From contig DGVV01000126.1 in assembly GCA_002395085.1 (NCBI GenBank), positions 1-23,486 on the forward strand: 23,486 nucleotides of DNA, read 5' to 3'. The position numbers and the translations under genes are program-made. The notes under the pieces were generated by a model, which saw nothing but the letters and a program-made list of their open reading frames with translations, searched no databases and was not told the DNA's origin. The DNA comes from Ruminococcus sp. UBA4275 (GTDB lineage: Bacteria; Bacillota; Clostridia; Oscillospirales; Ruminococcaceae). Shown here piece after piece: positions 1-6,747 of the stretch (positions are counted from its first letter, which is position 1; every line of letters begins with the position of its first letter).

Positions 1-132
1 CTGCCGCATACCCGTCATGTGAACAAGCACAAAGCTGTCATCGTGGACACGCTCCAGCGCGGCTCTGTCCTTGTTCACCATAGCGGCATACATCTCCTTG
101 TAGCGCTGAATGATCTGTTCCTTGTCGGTCAT
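1..132 (-). CDS. NTF2-like / SnoaL-like (DUF4440-type) protein, partial
   Basis: Only the first 44 codons are in the window; the C-terminal part lies beyond base 1. The start ATG (132-130) overlaps the TGA of the flavodoxin gene as ATGA, so the two are translationally coupled in one leftward operon. The visible N-terminus (MTDKEQIIQRYKEMYAAMVN, then an acidic stretch leading to DDSFVLVHMTG) has the helix-then-strand pattern of the NTF2-like superfamily, where a long amphipathic helix precedes the curved sheet. In this superfamily such proteins are small cone-shaped enzymes or ligand binders, so no reaction can be assigned. Family assignment is from pattern recognition of a short fragment and is moderate. 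Confidence 0.6.
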   Translation of the reverse strand, partial: MTDKEQIIQRYKEMYAAMVNKDRAALERVHDDSFVLVHMTGMRQ

Positions 133-644
133 AGGCTTTTCTTCGCCCACACAGCGACTTTGCTCTCAGACTCGGCAGCCTCAGCACCGTGAACCGAAAG
201 TCCTGCCTTGACAGTTGCACCCTTGCAGAGATTTTTCAGGTCGCGCTCGCTGCCGCCCATGCCGCTGCCCTCATTGGTGCAGAACGGGATGATCGTCTTT
301 CCCGACAAATCAAACTTTTCCAGCAGCGTAAACATACACATCGGCATCGTACCCCACCAGTTGGGATAGCCTACGAAAATGGTATCGTAGTCCCCGAAAT
401 TGTCGGGATAAGCCTTGATCTCCGGGCGCGCCTTGCTGCGAAGTTCAGCCTTTGCCTCCTCGATACAGGTCATATAGCTCTCGGAATAGGGCTTGACGGT
501 ATCAACCTCAAAGAGATCACCGCCGACGGCCTTCTGAATAAACTCTGCAACTCGCTCGGTATTGCCTTTGGAAATGGTTTTCAGACCGCCGTTCCAGTAG
601 TTTTCGCCCTTACGGGAATAGTAAACAATAAGAATGTTAGCCAT
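129..644 (-). CDS. Flavodoxin family protein
   Basis: A 171-residue protein that starts with the flavodoxin beta-1 strand and FMN-phosphate loop region (ANILIVYYSRKGENYW, then SKGNTERVAEFI), with an insertion in the loop compared with classical short-chain flavodoxins. The second signature YDTIFVGYPNWWGTMP (about residues 85-100) supplies the aromatic 'WW' that packs against the flavin, and FCTNEGSGMGGSERDL is the third FMN-contact loop. This matches the flavodoxin_4-like group common in anaerobic Firmicutes, cytosolic electron carriers or small quinone/nitro-type reductases. The start is fixed by GGAGG placed 8 nt before the ATG. A promoter (678-706) and an inverted repeat (728-742) lie upstream; the NTF2-like gene follows with a 4-base overlap. 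Physiological partner unknown. Confidence 0.88.
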   Translation of the reverse strand: MANILIVYYSRKGENYWNGGLKTISKGNTERVAEFIQKAVGGDLFEVDTVKPYSESYMTCIEEAKAELRSKARPEIKAYPDNFGDYDTIFVGYPNWWGTMPMCMFTLLEKFDLSGKTIIPFCTNEGSGMGGSERDLKNLCKGATVKAGLSVHGAEAAESESKVAVWAKKSL

Positions 645-677
645 AATGATTACCTCCGTGATTGATTTTGTAATTCT

Positions 678-706
678 ATTGTATCACAGAATTCCGAATA
701 AATCAA
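678..706 (-). promoter_or_regulatory. Sigma-A promoter of the flavodoxin operon
   Basis: On the minus strand TTGATT (706-701) and TACAAT (683-678) are separated by exactly 17 bases, placing the transcription start near 671 and a leader of about 27 bases before the flavodoxin ATG. The -35 box is a weak match, which suits an activator-dependent promoter. Confidence 0.65.
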
Positions 707-727
707 TCTGAATTTCAGCAGTTTATG

Positions 728-742
728 ATAAGTTTTTCTTAT
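728..742. promoter_or_regulatory. Candidate LysR-type regulator box ATAAG-N5-CTTAT
   Basis: A perfect 5-bp inverted repeat with a 5-base AT spacer, containing the T-N11-A core typical of LysR-type regulator recognition sites. Its centre (735) is about 64 bases upstream of the predicted flavodoxin transcription start, the classic position of the LysR recognition site. No LysR gene is visible in the window, so the regulator would have to be encoded elsewhere. Confidence 0.45.
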
Positions 743-754
743 GTGCATATCTGA

Positions 755-943
755 AAGGAAAGCATTTCTATAGGAAGTAATCCTTTTAGTCAATACCTGT
801 CAACAGAAGAAAGGGACAATTACGATGAAGCCGCGGCGTGTGCAGAACCCTCCGAAGCACACCCCAAGTCCGCAATCGGAAATGGCAGCAAGAAGCTGGC
901 TCAACAGCTTTACCGAAAAGAACGGGTTGAAATTTCACGGTTA
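755..943 (+). pseudogene. Possible gene relic: open frame without a start codon
   Basis: From the TGA at 752-754 the frame stays open for 63 codons and runs in phase into the membrane-protein gene at 986, but it has no ATG, GTG or TTG at a credible position. The translation is rich in charged residues and reads like real protein (for example NGSKKLAQQLYRKERVEISR near its end). I do not recognise the family. The operon promoter (927-955) lies inside its 3' end, so any product would be independent of the operon. It may be the decayed end of a lost gene, or chance. An alternative 39-codon proline-rich frame (825-944) with a weak AAAGGG site is equally unsupported. Nothing else is seen between 743 and 926. 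Confidence 0.25.
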
Positions 944-955
944 ATGTGCTATAAT
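927..955 (+). promoter_or_regulatory. Sigma-A promoter with extended -10, HPP/cyclase/ADH operon
   Basis: TTGAAA (927-932), 17-base spacer, TATAAT (950-955), with TGC directly before the -10 (extended -10). The predicted start near 962 leaves a leader of about 24 bases that carries the AAAGGA ribosome binding site of the first gene. Confidence 0.8.
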
Positions 956-985
956 AGAGCCGATAAGGATCGAAAGGAACATAAC

Positions 986-1930
986 ATGAAATCCAAAACA
1001 AAGAGCATTTTAACATCCGCCATGACAGTTCTGCTGATTACCGGAATGGCTGCTGCAGCGGAGTTGCTTGGCAACCGTGAAATTCTGTTTCCGGAGATTG
1101 CAGCCATTGCAGCAGGCAGCTTGCTTGTTCCGCAGCCGAAATGGAAAACAGACAGTAAGCATATTCTCGCAATGATTGCGTTCGGCGCAGTTGCAGGCAT
1201 ATTGATCGTGCGGCTGCTTCCGCTTCCGCAGTGGATGCAGATGAGTGCTGCATTTTTGCTGGCTTCGCTGATGCTGGCGTATTCGGGTACAACCTTTGCA
1301 CCCGCCATTTCCGCGATTGTCCTTCCGGTCATGCTTGGCACAGAATCCATTGTATATCCGGCAGCAGCGATCATTCTGACAAGTCTCATCCTAGCAATGC
1401 GGAAACTCGCAACACATCTCTGTGCAGTCGAACCGATCTCATTTACCCCTGAACCATTGCCGGATCGTTCCGAACTGGCAGATGTTCTGCTGCGCTGGTG
1501 CATTGGTTCTGCCGTGATTTTTCTAGCTCTGCATACAGGGATGCGCTTTGCTGCTGCCCCGCCCTTACTTGTCGCCTTCACGGAATTCCGTAAACCGCAT
1601 TCCGCTGCCCACAACCGCCCGTTCGCAACTGGAGCGCTGCTGATTGGCTGTGCCGGATGCGGTGCGCTGCTTCGCTTATCCGCACTCGCGCTGCATATTC
1701 CAGCTTTTCCGGCAGCCGGATTAACTGCCCTGCTGGTCGTCCTGATTATGCATCGAACGCAACTGTTTATTCCGCCTGCCGCTGCGCTTGCCATACTGGC
1801 ATATCTCATTCCGGCAGAGGCAGTTGCCGTGTACCCGCTGCAAATTGCCTGCGGTACAATCATTCTGATTGCACTCGCCCTGCTGCATATTGAACACCTG
1901 AAAGCGGTGAAACGCCATGCAAATATATGA
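986..1930 (+). CDS. HPP-like integral membrane protein with internal duplication
   Basis: A 314-residue, very hydrophobic protein with about eight to ten membrane segments. The start at 986 is chosen because AAAGGA lies about 8 bases upstream; an in-frame ATG at 944 falls within the promoter spacer. The C-terminal half shows features recalling the HPP family: paired prolines followed by a hydrophobic strand (AAPPLLVAFTEFRKPHSAAH), a conserved RP, and a late IPPAAALAILAYLIPAE segment. The N-terminal half repeats the same plan more loosely (FPEIAAIAAGSLLVPQPKWK and, later, FAPAISAIVLPVML), so the protein looks like two fused HPP-type units. Some HPP proteins have been linked to nitrite transport, but no substrate can be read here. 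Its end overlaps the cyclase start by 14 bases, indicating coupled translation. HPP membership is a moderate call; the membrane nature is certain. Confidence 0.6.
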   Translation: MKSKTKSILTSAMTVLLITGMAAAAELLGNREILFPEIAAIAAGSLLVPQPKWKTDSKHILAMIAFGAVAGILIVRLLPLPQWMQMSAAFLLASLMLAYSGTTFAPAISAIVLPVMLGTESIVYPAAAIILTSLILAMRKLATHLCAVEPISFTPEPLPDRSELADVLLRWCIGSAVIFLALHTGMRFAAAPPLLVAFTEFRKPHSAAHNRPFATGALLIGCAGCGALLRLSALALHIPAFPAAGLTALLVVLIMHRTQLFIPPAAALAILAYLIPAEAVAVYPLQIACGTIILIALALLHIEHLKAVKRHANI

Positions 1931-2501
1931 TATTACACGAGAAGTGTTCTCTGCGCCGGTCTATCCCGGCGACCCGCGCCCGACTTACCGGAAAGTGCTG
2001 GGCTATGAGAAAACACAGCCGGATATTTGTCAGGTTTCTGCGCTTCAGCTTGGCAGTCACAGCGGTACGCATCTGGATGCACCGCTGCATTTTCTGCCGG
2101 GCGGAAAGGACATTGCACAGCTTGATCTGACGCGTGCAGTCGGAGAATGCACTGTCTGCACCGCAAAGGGTGAAATCACTCGCGAGACTGCGCTGCAACT
2201 AACGGAAAGCCATCCTGCCCGCCTGCTGATTCGCGGTACAATCTGCATCACACCGGATTCCGCCCGCATCTTTGCAGATTGCGGTTTGATGACACTCGGC
2301 GTCGAAGATCTGACCGTTGGCACACCGCAGACCTCACCGGAAATCCACCGGATCCTGCTCGGTGCAGAAATCCTGATTCTGGAAAGTCTGGATTTGTCTG
2401 CTGTCCCCGACGGCAACTATTTTCTCTCAGCAGCACCGCTGAAAATGGCTGGTCTGGACGGATCACCAATCCGAGCGCTGCTGATAGACGGTCTGCTCTG
2501 A
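1917..2501 (+). CDS. Cyclase-family metal-dependent hydrolase (kynurenine formamidase-like)
   Basis: A 194-residue protein of the cyclase family (PF04199), which includes kynurenine formamidase and isatin hydrolase, enzymes that hydrolyse amide or lactam bonds with a Zn or Mn centre. The family signature HxGTHxDxPxHF is complete (SHSGTHLDAPLHFLPGGKDI, about residues 43-62), giving the histidine and aspartate ligands; YDITREV at the N-terminus and the YPGDPRP segment are also typical. Length is slightly under the usual 205-220. The ATG lies inside the end of the upstream membrane-protein gene (14-base overlap) and the dehydrogenase follows at once. Substrate is unknown: no other tryptophan-degradation gene is present, so a formamidase name would be over-precise. 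Confidence 0.85.
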   Translation: MQIYDITREVFSAPVYPGDPRPTYRKVLGYEKTQPDICQVSALQLGSHSGTHLDAPLHFLPGGKDIAQLDLTRAVGECTVCTAKGEITRETALQLTESHPARLLIRGTICITPDSARIFADCGLMTLGVEDLTVGTPQTSPEIHRILLGAEILILESLDLSAVPDGNYFLSAAPLKMAGLDGSPIRALLIDGLL

Positions 2502-2525
2502 ATGATTGAAAGGAACGTATCTCCA

Positions 2526-3611
2526 ATGAAATTCTATATGCCAACCCGTGTATACAGTGAAATCGACTGTGTTGCGCATCATGCGGCGGAACTCGCTTCT
2601 CTTGGCACACACGCCCTGATTGTCACAGGACGTTCTTCCCGTAACAATCATTCGCTGAACGATGTGACCGCTGCTTTGCAGGCACACGGAATCTCCGCCG
2701 CGATCTTTGACCGCACAGAGGAGAATCCATCCGTCGAAACGGTCATGGCAGCACGCAGCTGCGGTCTTGAAGCCGGTTCAGATTTCGTCATTGGAATTGG
2801 AGGCGGCTCTCCGATGGATGCGGCAAAAGCAGTTGCCGTGATGATGAAGCATCCCGATGCAAACTGGACGCTGCTTTACGAGAAAACACAGGTGTCTGCA
2901 TTGCCGGTTGCAGCCGTCCCCACGACCTGCGGCACTGGATCAGAGGTCACCGGCGTTTCGGTGCTGACGCGCACCGATCTTGGAACAAAAGTCTCAATCA
3001 CGCATAAAGTGTTTCCGCAGATTGCGCTGATTGACGGCAAATATCTGCTCACAGCGCCGCATCAGATCATCCTGAACACGGCAATTGACGCGCTGGCACA
3101 TCTGATTGAGAGCTGCATCAATTCGCAGGCAGATACATTCAGCGATATGGCAGTTTTTGCCGGCCTCAGACTCTGGTGTCAGTGCAGACCGTATCTGGAT
3201 AAAAATACTGCCTTGACACCGGATGCTGCTCAGAATCTGATGAATGCAGCATCGCTTGCCGGAATGTCCATCGCACAAAACGGCACAACGATCCCGCACG
3301 CGCTGAGTTATCTCCTGACAGCACAGGCAGGTATTCCGCACGGTGCGGCAGTCGGTGCATTTCAGGCAAATTATCTTGCGCTGGCAGATGCAGAACGCAA
3401 ACAGGCAGTTCTGGATGCAGCAGGATTTGACAGCACAGAACAACTCGGAAAATGGATTGCCGAACGCGCACCGATTCATGTGGACGACAGCCTGCTTGCG
3501 CGTTCCGCCGAAGCAGTTTTGCACAATCCGGCAAAACTCCGGCTATGTCCCTATCCGGTTGACAAACAAATTCTTGCACAGATCACATCAATCGAAACCG
3601 ACAGCCCCTAA
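2526..3611 (+). CDS. Iron-containing (group III) alcohol dehydrogenase family protein
   Basis: A 361-residue cytosolic NAD(P)-dependent alcohol/aldehyde oxidoreductase. The nucleotide-binding loop GGGSPMDAAKAVA and the PTTCGTGSEVT segment are intact. All four metal ligands of the family are visible: Asp and His in DALAHLIES, His in TTIPHALSY and His in GIPHGAAVGAF, so the enzyme should be active. I chose the second ATG (2526) because AAAGGA at 2510-2514 precedes it by 11 bases; the ATG at 2502, directly after the cyclase stop, lacks a ribosome binding site and would add eight residues. It is the last gene of the operon and is followed by a terminator. The substrate is probably the aldehyde or alcohol partner of whatever the cyclase hydrolyses (inference). 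Confidence 0.9.
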   Translation: MKFYMPTRVYSEIDCVAHHAAELASLGTHALIVTGRSSRNNHSLNDVTAALQAHGISAAIFDRTEENPSVETVMAARSCGLEAGSDFVIGIGGGSPMDAAKAVAVMMKHPDANWTLLYEKTQVSALPVAAVPTTCGTGSEVTGVSVLTRTDLGTKVSITHKVFPQIALIDGKYLLTAPHQIILNTAIDALAHLIESCINSQADTFSDMAVFAGLRLWCQCRPYLDKNTALTPDAAQNLMNAASLAGMSIAQNGTTIPHALSYLLTAQAGIPHGAAVGAFQANYLALADAERKQAVLDAAGFDSTEQLGKWIAERAPIHVDDSLLARSAEAVLHNPAKLRLCPYPVDKQILAQITSIETDSP

Positions 3612-3658
3612 TTCATTTACGTCCCGTCGATCTGTATGCAGCATCATTCACATCATAG

Positions 3659-3697
3659 AAAAACCCGCCTCCGGATTACACCGAGGGCGGGTTTTGT
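3659..3697. terminator. Bidirectional intrinsic terminator
   Basis: AAAACCCGCCTC and GAGGGCGGGTTTT form a GC-rich stem with one bulged G, flanked by A-runs on the left and T-runs on the right. It can end both the rightward dehydrogenase operon and the leftward glycoside hydrolase transcript, which converge here. The remaining bases between 3612 and 3658 hold nothing recognisable. Confidence 0.85.
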
Positions 3698-3703
3698 TCG
3701 TAT

Positions 3704-3954
3704 TTACGTTTGATTCATCCGCTGCATCAACAGCGATAAGTCCACTGCATTGAGTGTACTGTCCGCATCGAGATCGCCTGCAATCCAGTTCACAGGAGCA
3801 TCCTGTTCCGCAAGGAGCCATTGCAGCAGCCCTGCAAAAAACTCGCCTCAAACAGCGGTGCTGAATCCTGCGAAACCTGAACCGCCGCCCCATAGCCGGA
3901 CAGCAGGAGCATCGCGAAGAACAGCGAAAATAACCGTTTCGCGCCGCACCACAC
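3704..3954 (-). pseudogene. Signal peptide plus dockerin mini-ORF interrupted by a -1 frameshift
   Basis: Three bases after the stop of the glycoside hydrolase a GTG opens a frame encoding a clear signal peptide (VWCGAKRLFSLFFAMLLLSG, then YGAAVQV); this frame stops at 3792-3790. From the T-run at 3841-3836 onward the -1 frame encodes a dockerin second half: LLQWLLAEQ, NWIAGDLDADSTLNAVDLSL, ending at 3706-3704. It aligns without gaps to the dockerin of the upstream hydrolase (same Trp-to-Trp spacing of 11, same AGDL and LNAVDLSLL). The junction is T TTT TTG in the correct phase for -1 slippage (SFL then AGLLQW), so a shift yields one 83-residue protein. Its first calcium loop has lost its ligands. 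No good ribosome binding site precedes the GTG. Choices are a decayed gene, a sequencing indel in a six-T run, or programmed frameshifting; decay or indel is the simpler reading. Confidence 0.6.
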
Positions 3955-3957
3955 TGA

Positions 3958-6576
3958 TCAGCCGCCGGCTTGCAGCAGCAAACCTTTCAGCAGCGACAAA
4001 TCCACAGCATTCAGTTTCCCGTCGCAATTCAGATCGCCTGCCGACCAGTCCGCCAGCGATTTTGCCTCTGTTATGAGCCATTTCTGCAATGCAACTGCAT
4101 CCGCGATGCTGCAAGTTCCGTCTGCATTGACATCCCCCTCAACTTTCTCCGGCACAGCATAGCCGTAAATTGCCAGTTCATTGAGTGCGCCGCCTTCCTT
4201 CACGATTTTCAGCAGATCAGTCGGTGCGGAGTCATCCAGCAGAGAGATACTGCGGGACATATACGAACCAAGATCACTCGACCAGATCAGCGTATCCGTA
4301 TACGCATCGTACACTGAAATACCGCCCGTTCCAAACGTGTCATACACACCGAATCCGGTCATAACACTCTGCTGCGGAAGCGTTACATAGCAGGTCATGT
4401 TACTGCCGGTGACATCTGTTTCCGGCGCAGCCAGTTCCGCCGTATCGCCATAAATGACCTGCGGCATAGAATCCGGCTCATCAAACATCCGGTAGAATTG
4501 ATTCAGTTTGGAATCCTTCGGTGCAGATTTGAGATCACAGCTCTCGCCGCTTCCGTCTTCCAGCAAACAAAGCTGCTTGGGCGCAATGTATACCCCTTTT
4601 CCGTTGATAATCTGCTGCGGTTTATCACAAACCGTCACAAATACGGGTGTTTCGCTGACATCCACAGCAATGCTGCGCATATTCGCAGGCAGTTCCGAGA
4701 CCGTTCCCTCCGCATACGTACACGGCACAGTCAGATACGGATACCCGTTCCGCGGCATATCGAGGTGATACCCTTTGACAGTCTTATCTGCGTTGGTCGG
4801 CAGCCACAGACAGTAAATTGTATCACCGGTCACGCGATCCAGAAATTCGTAATTGCAGACACCGTCCGCAGAACGATCCGCAACGAAATCCGCATTTTTG
4901 AGGACATTTGTCATGCAGGCAGTATAATACCACGCAAGCTTTTTGCTCCACGAACCTTTGCCCGTCACCAGACCGGAATTATAATAAACACCCTCATCCT
5001 CATCGCGAAGCTGAAATTTCGTCATACGGTCAACGCCTGCCCTGATTGCAAGCAGATGGGTCCGTGCGACGCGCTGTGCATACCGGAGCTGATACAGTTC
5101 ATTGTCATGGGAATCCACGCCTTCCTTTTCACAGTCACTCATCGGAATCTCAAATTCTGAGATCCACAGTTCTGTACCGGGAATGTTCTCCTCAATCCAA
5201 TCCTGAATCTCCTGTATACGCTGTACAAATCCGGAATCTTCCGGATTCGGCGCATCCGGACCGAGATGCACATTGATGATGTCCACTGCAAATTTTCCGT
5301 CCGAACGGTTATAATCGAACCACAGCTTCATCTCCGAGAGATAATCCAGCAGAGAACCCGTCATCAGTAAACCGCCGACTGCCAGCTTAAAATTCGGGTC
5401 TGCCTGCTTCACACCTGCATTCGCAATAGTCTTGCAGTGTCCGTCATAATCCGCAGAACACATAGCTGCCATCTCAAAAGGCGAATAGAAACTTGCTTTT
5501 CCGCTCCATGTTTTGTTTGGTTCATTGGAGTTTTCCGCAGCGCCGAGAAATCCCAGACCAACTTTCGGCTCACTGCCCGCCGATACGTTCAGCGTTTTCG
5601 GATCGACTTTCGTATTGCTGCCATAACGCGCCGCCACCTGATACATTGCCTGTGCGTGCATGGTATAGCTCACAGGATCTGTCGTATCTGCGTCTTGCGC
5701 GCAGGCGATTTCAGGCGGCTTCTCACTGCCGTAAATGACAGGGCTGTTGCCTTGAAAACACGGAATCACGCTGATGCCGCGCGCGTGCATTGCGGCGTAA
5801 TAGCTGTCCATATCGCCCCATGTCCCCTGTGTAAACTTGATCTTGCCCTCATCATCAAACAGCCAGCTCAGATTGTGATATTCACGGACATTTCCAGCAG
5901 CCATAATCGCAGTCATGGGATCATCAATAAACGCATTAAACCCGATACGCTGACCCGCAGTCAGATTCGTCTTGCTGCCGCTGTAAGCTTTTGCGCCAGT
6001 CTGAAGCTTTTCCGCTTCTGAAATATCGTGATCCCGATAACCAAACAGTGCAAGTTCACAGACACCGGCATCACCGCACGGCGCAGTAAAACGCAGATAG
6101 CGCGTTGCACCGGTATGACAGGACACTTCCCGCCATGTATGATAAGCGTCCGTCGTAAACGAACCGCAGGAATGCCATGCAAACGGTTCACCGCATTCAA
6201 TCGTCCAGTCCTGAACGCCGTTTGTATCGAGAAATTTGACAGCCTCAATCTGATAGTACGCACCGAGGTCAATGTAAAAAGCGTCATCGCCGTATTCTGC
6301 CTGCCAATTCGGTTTCCAGTTGTGCGAACGGTCCGTCGCCGCCCATACATCCGCTGAAACAGAAGATGAGCCATATTCCGGCACTTTATCCTGATCATCA
6401 AACAGCACTGAAGCGGGATTCAGATAATCCGCGCCGATATAGACCAGATTTTCGTCAAACACACGGAATAAGGATGCATTCAGCTGTGTCGTCTGCGGCA
6501 CTGTTAGTCCGATGACAGGCATTTCGCTGCCGGCTATGATGCAGGCGCTCAAACAGGCAAGCCAACGAAATTTCAT
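3958..6576 (-). CDS. Secreted clan GH-A-like glycoside hydrolase with discoidin modules and dockerin
   Basis: An 872-residue secreted enzyme. Order: signal peptide (about 1-25); F5/8C (discoidin)-like module (about 35-182, FYIDLGAYYQIEAVKFLDTN and RYLRFTAP); TIM-barrel catalytic region (about 205-590); beta-sandwich (about 590-680); a second discoidin-like module (about 690-806); C-terminal dockerin (812-872). The clan GH-A pattern is visible: ENSNEPNKTW around 348-357 gives Glu352 as likely acid/base and ELWISEFEIP gives Glu474 as likely nucleophile. I cannot fix the GH family, so the polysaccharide is unknown, though plant cell-wall glycan is likely. The dockerin has two calcium loops (GDVNADGTCSIADAV and DLNCDGKLNAVDLSLL), so it should dock on a cohesin of the cellulosome. 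The start is set by GGAGGG seven bases before the ATG. A consensus promoter lies just upstream. Confidence 0.82.
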   Translation of the reverse strand: MKFRWLACLSACIIAGSEMPVIGLTVPQTTQLNASLFRVFDENLVYIGADYLNPASVLFDDQDKVPEYGSSSVSADVWAATDRSHNWKPNWQAEYGDDAFYIDLGAYYQIEAVKFLDTNGVQDWTIECGEPFAWHSCGSFTTDAYHTWREVSCHTGATRYLRFTAPCGDAGVCELALFGYRDHDISEAEKLQTGAKAYSGSKTNLTAGQRIGFNAFIDDPMTAIMAAGNVREYHNLSWLFDDEGKIKFTQGTWGDMDSYYAAMHARGISVIPCFQGNSPVIYGSEKPPEIACAQDADTTDPVSYTMHAQAMYQVAARYGSNTKVDPKTLNVSAGSEPKVGLGFLGAAENSNEPNKTWSGKASFYSPFEMAAMCSADYDGHCKTIANAGVKQADPNFKLAVGGLLMTGSLLDYLSEMKLWFDYNRSDGKFAVDIINVHLGPDAPNPEDSGFVQRIQEIQDWIEENIPGTELWISEFEIPMSDCEKEGVDSHDNELYQLRYAQRVARTHLLAIRAGVDRMTKFQLRDEDEGVYYNSGLVTGKGSWSKKLAWYYTACMTNVLKNADFVADRSADGVCNYEFLDRVTGDTIYCLWLPTNADKTVKGYHLDMPRNGYPYLTVPCTYAEGTVSELPANMRSIAVDVSETPVFVTVCDKPQQIINGKGVYIAPKQLCLLEDGSGESCDLKSAPKDSKLNQFYRMFDEPDSMPQVIYGDTAELAAPETDVTGSNMTCYVTLPQQSVMTGFGVYDTFGTGGISVYDAYTDTLIWSSDLGSYMSRSISLLDDSAPTDLLKIVKEGGALNELAIYGYAVPEKVEGDVNADGTCSIADAVALQKWLITEAKSLADWSAGDLNCDGKLNAVDLSLLKGLLLQAGG

Positions 6577-6611
6577 AGCAATCCCTCCAAAATATGGAAT
6601 ATTATGGTTAT

Positions 6612-6640
6612 ATTATACTGCAATTATGACGAAATGTCAA
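6612..6640 (-). promoter_or_regulatory. Full-consensus sigma-A promoter of the glycoside hydrolase
   Basis: Minus-strand TTGACA (6640-6635), 17-base spacer, TATAAT (6617-6612): a 12/12 match. Predicted start near 6605, leader about 29 bases. Confidence 0.9.
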
Positions 6641-6656
6641 GACGGTTGCAGATTCC

Positions 6657-6685
6657 TTGACAAAACGCCGATTTCGCGTTATAAT
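6657..6685 (+). promoter_or_regulatory. Full-consensus sigma-A promoter of the AEC transporter operon
   Basis: TTGACA (6657-6662), 17-base spacer, TATAAT (6680-6685): also a 12/12 match. Predicted start near 6692, leader about 56 bases. Its -35 box is only 16 bases from the -35 box of the divergent promoter, so the two polymerase footprints overlap. Confidence 0.9.
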
Positions 6686-6747
6686 ATTGTGGGTTATTTT
6701 GGCATTCGGAGCGAAATCCGCTTCGCAGCATTTAGAATTGAGGGTTT

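Noticed and set aside
825..944. A 39-codon proline-rich ORF upstream of the HPP operon
   Set aside because: Weak ribosome binding site, runs into the -35/-10 region of the operon promoter, and competes with a more protein-like alternative frame.
2502..2525. Start of the dehydrogenase at 2502
   Set aside because: No ribosome binding site in front of this ATG, while AAAGGA lies before the ATG at 2526.
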